Assembly: GCA_041584055.1 (NCBI GenBank)
Contig: JBFHER010000015.1
Span: 1-28,028, forward strand
DNA: 28,028 nt
Source of the DNA: JBFHER01 sp041584055
Lineage (GTDB): Bacteria; Bacteroidota; Bacteroidia; Bacteroidales; UBA5342
Direction: 5' to 3'
The position numbers and the translations under genes are program-made. Of this stretch, positions 23,466 to 28,028 are shown piece by piece; the first letter of the stretch is position 1; the number at the start of each line of letters is the position of its first letter. The notes under the pieces are model-generated. The model was not told the DNA's origin. It made no database searches and was given only the letters and a program-made list of their open reading frames with translations.

Positions 23466-25742
23466 TTACATTAAAGCGTAAACCACTGTTAATCCAGACA
23501 TAACAACAGAAACCATGGTCATGAGTTTGATCAAAATGTTCAACGAAGGACCAGAGGTGTCTTTAAAAGGATCTCCAACTGTGTCACCAATAACACCGGC
23601 AGCATGCGCATCACTTCCTTTTCCACCAAAATTTCCTTTTTCAATGTATTTCTTAGCGTTATCCCATGCTCCTCCCGAGTTGTTCAACATAACTGCCAGA
23701 GTAAACCCTGTTGTTAAACCACCCATTAATAAACCCACAACACCGGCAACTCCTAAAACAAGACCGACAACAATGGGAACGATGATTGCAATCAGTGAGG
23801 GTACCAGCATTTCTCGCTGAGCTCCCTTTGTTGAAATCTCAACACATTTTGCATATTCAGGTTTTCCTGTTCCTTCAAGAATTCCAGGGATTTCCTTGAA
23901 CTGACGCCTTACTTCATCCACCATTGCACCTGCTGCACGGCCCACGGCCTTCATTGTCATGGCACAAAATACAAACGACATCATTGCACCAAGGAATAAA
24001 CCAGAGAGTAAAAGAGGGTTGAAAATAGAAAGGTTGTAAAATGTTGAGAAGTCTTCCAATGAAGCAGATGTGATCACCACTTCTCTAAAACCTTCCTGCG
24101 CTTGTCCGGTAGTGGCAAGAACAAACTGAATGCCATTCTGTGCAATTTCAAGTCCATCGTGAAGTTGATGATTCAACCATATTTTAATTTCTTCCATATA
24201 AGCTGCAAGCAATGCCATTGCGGTGAGTGCCGCAGAGCCAATAGCGAACCCTTTTCCGGTAGCTGCTGTAGTGTTTCCCAGCATGTCAAGTGCATCTGTT
24301 CTTTCACGTACTTCTGCTGGTAATTCAGCCATTTCTGCATTTCCTCCAGCATTGTCTGCAATGGGTCCAAATGCATCTGTGGCCAGTGTAATGCCCAGAG
24401 TGGATAACATACCAACAGCAGCAAAGCCAATGCCATAAACCCCTTCTGCAAAGTTTTCAAATCCACCTGCAAAACCGAAAGCACCAATGATACCAAGTAC
24501 AATTGTAACAACCGGAATCCATGTAGAATACATGCCTGTTGCTATACCATCAATAATTAAGGTTGCGGGGCCTTGTTGGGCCTGACTGGCAATTCCTTTT
24601 GTTGGTTTGTACCCATCAGAAGTAAAATATTCAGTTCCCTGACCAATCACAACGCCTGCTACCAGACCCGCAACAACAGAACCAAAGATACCCCATGAGA
24701 TCCAGTCTGCCGCAGCCATACCTGCGATTGCAGCAAGAATCAGAATAGAACTGCCACCGGTTCCAATCAACAATGAATTCAAAAGGCTTTTTGCATTCGC
24801 ATCTTCTTTTGTACGTACCATAAAGATCCCCACAATGGATAAAATAATCCCAAGTGCTGCAACAATCATAGGAGCTATAACTTTTGTGGATTGTATTTCT
24901 GCATTTGTTGAAAGTGCAGCACCAAGTGCGGCAGTTGCCAGGATAGATCCGCAATAGGATTCATAAAGGTCGGCGCCCATTCCTGCAACATCACCTACGT
25001 TATCACCAACATTATCTGCAATGGTTGCAGGATTTCGTGGATCATCTTCCGGAATCCCGGCTTCAACTTTTCCTACAAGGTCAGCACCTACATCCGCTGC
25101 TTTTGTATAAATACCACCTCCAACACGAGCAAACAAGGCCTGTGTTGATGCACCCATCCCAAATGTTAGCATGGTTGCAGTGATTTCTACCAATTTATGC
25201 GATTCGGCCATTCCTGGTTTCACAAGTGTTAAGCCCAGAAAATGAAGCCCTTCCTGCATGTGCGCCGTTGTGTAAACAACTTTTGTTAATAACATGTACC
25301 ATGCTGCAATGTCGAGCAAGCCAAAGCCTACGACCACCAATCCCATGACAGCACCACTTCGAAATGCAACTTTTAATCCCTGATTAAGCGATTTTGATGC
25401 ACCGTGTGCAGTCCTGGCCGACGCAAATGTAGCGGTCTTCATCCCAAGGAATCCACATAATCCGGAGAAGAAACCTCCTGTCAGGAATGCCACAGGCACA
25501 AATGGGTTTTGCACTCCCATGTAAGCCAGGGCAGTTAAAAGAATTAATAAGATTACAAACACCAGGCCTACCACTTTGTACTGACGGGTTAAATAGGCCA
25601 TTGCACCATCACGTACATGCTGGGCAATTTCAATCATTTTGGGCGTTCCTTCAGAACTCTTCATCATGTTCTTAAAGAAGAACCACGCAAACACCAGTGC
25701 AACCGCAGCTGATGTTGGGATAATCCAGAAAAAATTATTCAT
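23466..25742 (-). CDS. hppA: Membrane-bound K+-dependent-type ion-pumping pyrophosphatase
   Basis: 758 residues, about 16 membrane helices. Family signatures are complete: KAADVGADLVGKVEAGIPED, DDPRNPATIADNVGDNVGD, DAFGPIADNAGGNAEM and GDTVGDPFKDTSGPSLNIL. It hydrolyses cytosolic pyrophosphate and pumps cations outward. GNTTAATGKG (489-498) has Ala at the position where K+-independent enzymes have Lys, so it should need K+. GADLYESYCGS places the gate glutamate at 261, as in Na+-pumping bacterial enzymes, rather than the shifted glutamate of plant H+ pumps, so Na+ or mixed Na+/H+ transport is my inference. The gene is monocistronic by its strong terminator, and the divergent plus-strand lipoprotein gene lies 190 bases away. 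Confidence 0.96.
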   Translation of the reverse strand: MNNFFWIIPTSAAVALVFAWFFFKNMMKSSEGTPKMIEIAQHVRDGAMAYLTRQYKVVGLVFVILLILLTALAYMGVQNPFVPVAFLTGGFFSGLCGFLGMKTATFASARTAHGASKSLNQGLKVAFRSGAVMGLVVVGFGLLDIAAWYMLLTKVVYTTAHMQEGLHFLGLTLVKPGMAESHKLVEITATMLTFGMGASTQALFARVGGGIYTKAADVGADLVGKVEAGIPEDDPRNPATIADNVGDNVGDVAGMGADLYESYCGSILATAALGAALSTNAEIQSTKVIAPMIVAALGIILSIVGIFMVRTKEDANAKSLLNSLLIGTGGSSILILAAIAGMAAADWISWGIFGSVVAGLVAGVVIGQGTEYFTSDGYKPTKGIASQAQQGPATLIIDGIATGMYSTWIPVVTIVLGIIGAFGFAGGFENFAEGVYGIGFAAVGMLSTLGITLATDAFGPIADNAGGNAEMAELPAEVRERTDALDMLGNTTAATGKGFAIGSAALTAMALLAAYMEEIKIWLNHQLHDGLEIAQNGIQFVLATTGQAQEGFREVVITSASLEDFSTFYNLSIFNPLLLSGLFLGAMMSFVFCAMTMKAVGRAAGAMVDEVRRQFKEIPGILEGTGKPEYAKCVEISTKGAQREMLVPSLIAIIVPIVVGLVLGVAGVVGLLMGGLTTGFTLAVMLNNSGGAWDNAKKYIEKGNFGGKGSDAHAAGVIGDTVGDPFKDTSGPSLNILIKLMTMVSVVMSGLTVVYALM

Positions 25743-25892
25743 AAATATTTAGTTAAATTAGACATATTTGCTGTGAATTCGCGAATATAGTTAAAATATG
25801 TAAATCGGAGAGATGAAAAACTGTTGAATCGATAGTGTATTCTGCTATTTGTAATGAATTTGGATAAATGACATCTGTCAGCTTAAAACTAT

Positions 25893-25900
25893 TATATTTG
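25893..25900 (+). promoter_or_regulatory. -7 promoter box for the thioredoxin-fold lipoprotein / queG operon
   Basis: TATATTTG is a perfect TAnnTTTG -7 box. Transcription starting a few bases later leaves a leader of about 25 bases before the ATG at 25931. No -33 TTTG is visible at the expected distance, so confidence is moderate. The box lies inside the region that the longer frame (ATG 25868) would translate, which argues for the later start. Confidence 0.5.
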
Positions 25901-25930
25901 TATGCTTTATTGTTGAATTATTCGAAAATT

Positions 25931-27085
25931 ATGAAATTAAAACACGCTGCTATTTACGTTTTGGCCCTGTTGTTTGTGGCTTGTACAGTTGATAAAGATC
26001 AACTTGTAATTAAAGGAACGGTTGTGGGTGCCAAAAAGGAAACTTTGTATTTAAAGAAAATGGTGAATCAAAAGGTTATTTTAATTGATTCTCTGGTCCT
26101 ATCACCCAAAGGAACCTTTAAATTTAAAAGTGAGATCCCTGCTTATCCTGAATTCTATTTTTTAAACCTGAAAGAGGGCGGTTCCATTACCCTTTTGTCT
26201 GATTCAGGACAACAAATTGTTGTTGAAACCACATTTGATAATTTTGTTGATGAAGCAAGGATAACAGATAATAAATACAGTCAACGCATTCAGGATTTTA
26301 ACAAAGAAATGGCACAATTAAGGGCTGACTTTATTAATTATCGGTCGCAGTATGAATCTGCTGATGCCGAAAAAAGAAAAGAACTGGTGGATGGCATGAC
26401 GGTCCGTTTAAATGCGTTTAAGAATGGATGGGCCAAAGAGATTGTGACGGAGTCAAAGTCCTTCTATGCATATTACCTTTTATATCAGCGCATCACAGAT
26501 GACTACCTGCTGTATGATCCTTATTCCCAGGAAGATTCTAAATATTACAAAGCTGTCGCCAACGTGCTTTCAGTTTATTTCCCGGATGCCCCAAGAACAA
26601 AAGCCTTGCTCAGTAGTGTAAAACAGGTTATGGCCGAGAAACAAACTCAAATCCTAAGGCAAATGATTGAAGATGCCCCGGAAGGGATTCCGGAAATTGT
26701 GAAGCCTGATGTAAACGGAAAGGATAGACGACTGACAGATTTGAAAGGCAAATTGGTGGTGTTGAATTATTGGGCTTCTGCAGATGCCAAGTCCAGACAA
26801 TGGAACAAGGTTTTAAAAAGTATTTATTCTAAGTACCGGTCGCAGGGCCTGGAGATTTATCAGTATTCAGCCGATAAAAGCAAGTTGATTTGGGAAGATG
26901 CAATGACAAAAGACGGCATTACCTGGATATCAGTATGTGATTTTGAAGGAGAAGGGAGTGATGCCCTTTGGAAATACAACGTTAAAAAACTACCGTCCAC
27001 TTACCTGATTAGTAAAAAGGGCACTCTGTTGGGGGCATATGATGATGAAATAAAACTGAGAGAGGCCATCAAAAATAATATATAA
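25931..27085 (+). CDS. DUF4369/thioredoxin-fold lipoprotein without CxxC
   Basis: The start at 25931 gives a lipoprotein signal (MKLKHAAIYVLALLFVAC, Cys18) and 384 residues. Residues about 25-105 match the DUF4369 domain that precedes TlpA-like domains in Bacteroidota (VIKGTVVGAKKETLYL, IDSLVLSPKGTFKF). A helical middle part follows, then a thioredoxin fold from about 255 (LKGKLVVLNYWASADAKSRQ) with the cis-Pro motif KKLPSTYLI. Where relatives have W-x-x-x-C-x-x-C, this protein has Asp285 and Ser288, so thiol-disulfide exchange is not possible at this site. It may be a binding or chaperone version of the family. queG begins directly after its stop codon. Confidence 0.85.
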   Translation: MKLKHAAIYVLALLFVACTVDKDQLVIKGTVVGAKKETLYLKKMVNQKVILIDSLVLSPKGTFKFKSEIPAYPEFYFLNLKEGGSITLLSDSGQQIVVETTFDNFVDEARITDNKYSQRIQDFNKEMAQLRADFINYRSQYESADAEKRKELVDGMTVRLNAFKNGWAKEIVTESKSFYAYYLLYQRITDDYLLYDPYSQEDSKYYKAVANVLSVYFPDAPRTKALLSSVKQVMAEKQTQILRQMIEDAPEGIPEIVKPDVNGKDRRLTDLKGKLVVLNYWASADAKSRQWNKVLKSIYSKYRSQGLEIYQYSADKSKLIWEDAMTKDGITWISVCDFEGEGSDALWKYNVKKLPSTYLISKKGTLLGAYDDEIKLREAIKNNI

Positions 27086-28024
27086 ATGGCACTGGCCGAT
27101 GAGTTGAAAAACGATTTAAGAATACGTGCACTGAGTCATGGGTTTGATGCAGTGGGCTTTACATCGGCTGAATACCTAAAGGAAGATGCAAAGGAATTTC
27201 AGCACTGGATTGATAAGGGATATCAGGCTGACATGCATTATATGGCGGCAAATCAGGAGAAACGACTGAATCCTTCAGAGCTTGTTTCTGGTGCGAAAAG
27301 CGTGGTTGTATTCTTGAAAAACTATTTTCCGGAAGTTGAACAAAACGAAACGGCTTACCGTGTTTCCAAATATGCCTATGGAAGAGACTACCACAAGGTA
27401 CTGAAGGCGCAGCTGAAATCAATTTTAAATCATCTGGCTCAGGAGTATAGCATTAATGGCAGAGGTTTTGTTGATTCTGCTCCTGTACTTGAAAGGGCTC
27501 TCGCCAGAAAGGCCGGTTTAGGTTTTATTGGGAAAAATACGTGTTTGATTAATAAGAAAATCGGATCTTTTTGTTTTATCTGTGAATTGATTCTCGATGT
27601 GGATCTTGGTGATGACCAAGGTGTTGAAGTCATTCCTTCCTGTGGAAATTGCAGAAAATGCATAGATGCCTGCCCAACAGGTGCACTCATAGGACCCGGA
27701 ATTCTGGATTCACGAAAATGCATTTCGTACCTGACCATTGAGAAAAAAGGGGAGCTGGCACCGGAACAATCGCGTTTACTGCAGAAAGATCATTTTGTGT
27801 TTGGCTGCGATATCTGTCAGGACGTGTGCCCTTGGAATGCCAAAGCCATACCAACAACAGAAGCGGATTTTAATGCGAGAAAAGGGATCACCGTTTGGCA
27901 TGATAACAGTTGGGAAACCATGGATGAAGTTACTTTTTTTGAAACTTTTGCAGGGACACCATTGATGCGGGCCGGCTACGAGCAGATGAAAAGGAATATT
28001 CAGCATGTAAAGACATCTTCCTGA
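27086..28024 (+). CDS. queG: Epoxyqueuosine reductase QueG
   Basis: 312 residues, complete in the window. The conserved active-site stretch DSAPVLERALARKAGLGFIG carries the likely catalytic Asp130. Two ferredoxin-like cluster motifs follow: CGNCRKCIDACP (Cys186, 189, 192, 196) and CDICQDVCPWN (Cys241, 244, 248), with Cys212 nearby. The enzyme uses cobalamin and two 4Fe-4S clusters to reduce epoxyqueuosine to queuosine in the wobble position of tRNAs for Asp, Asn, His and Tyr. The ATG follows the stop codon of the lipoprotein gene with no gap (27085/27086), so they are co-transcribed. The length is shorter than the Escherichia coli protein (about 380), consistent with lack of the C-terminal HEAT-like extension. 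Confidence 0.95.
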   Translation: MALADELKNDLRIRALSHGFDAVGFTSAEYLKEDAKEFQHWIDKGYQADMHYMAANQEKRLNPSELVSGAKSVVVFLKNYFPEVEQNETAYRVSKYAYGRDYHKVLKAQLKSILNHLAQEYSINGRGFVDSAPVLERALARKAGLGFIGKNTCLINKKIGSFCFICELILDVDLGDDQGVEVIPSCGNCRKCIDACPTGALIGPGILDSRKCISYLTIEKKGELAPEQSRLLQKDHFVFGCDICQDVCPWNAKAIPTTEADFNARKGITVWHDNSWETMDEVTFFETFAGTPLMRAGYEQMKRNIQHVKTSS

Positions 28025-28028
28025 CAAC

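Noticed and set aside
24173..24511. Minus-strand open frame of 112 codons inside hppA
   Set aside because: Same strand, different frame within a highly conserved pyrophosphatase gene; its Cys/Leu/Gln-rich product is typical of out-of-frame translation.

Overview
The window looks like chromosomal DNA of a marine-type Bacteroidota (Flavobacteriia/Cytophagia-like). The evidence is a type IX secretion (Por) sorting tail, a TonB-dependent receptor end, a two-component 'propeller' histidine kinase, SusB/HTCS-style glycan genes, sulfatases with C-x-P-x-R motifs, a K+-dependent-type membrane pyrophosphatase, TAnnTTTG-type -7 boxes and few Shine-Dalgarno sequences. Base composition is moderately AT-rich and even across the window. 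I see no IS element, prophage, CRISPR array, rRNA or tRNA.

Layout. (1) 1-4502, plus strand: the end of a TonB-dependent receptor, a secreted beta-helix-type protein with a T9SS tail, and a GH115-like lipoprotein. (2) 4858-10456: a large sensor kinase with two predicted seven-bladed propellers, facing a hybrid histidine kinase/receiver protein; the two genes converge on a shared hairpin. (3) 10924-16603: a two-gene operon. Its first gene is a 1653-residue fusion of an SLC12-like cation-chloride cotransporter, a cytoplasmic SLC12/USP-like region, a long helical region and a C-terminal AAA+ ATPase with a winged-helix end. One base later comes an MscS-like channel. (4) 22356-16732, minus strand: a BNR_4 propeller lipoprotein with ulvan-lyase-like (PL24/PL25) active-site spacing, an SGNH esterase lipoprotein, an iduronate-2-sulfatase-like (S1_7-type) lipoprotein and a second (S1_8-type) sulfatase. 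(5) 23344-22460, minus: a secreted pepsin-fold protein that has lost both catalytic aspartates. (6) 25742-23466, minus: the membrane pyrophosphatase, ending in a strong terminator. (7) 25931-28024, plus: a DUF4369/thioredoxin-fold lipoprotein without its CxxC, and queG.

How the genes may work together. Blocks 1, 2 and 4 fit uptake and breakdown of a sulfated, uronic-acid-containing algal polysaccharide (ulvan is the best guess, by inference): surface binding and import, lyase cleavage, desulfation, deacylation and removal of glucuronic acid, with the propeller kinase as sensor. No SusD, GH105 or AraC/HTCS output domain is visible in the window. Block 3 looks like a cell-volume or ion-homeostasis module in which a chloride cotransporter, an ATPase and a tension-gated channel are genetically tied together; it is the strongest candidate for an undescribed system. 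Block 6 would supply a Na+ and/or H+ gradient to such ion transport.
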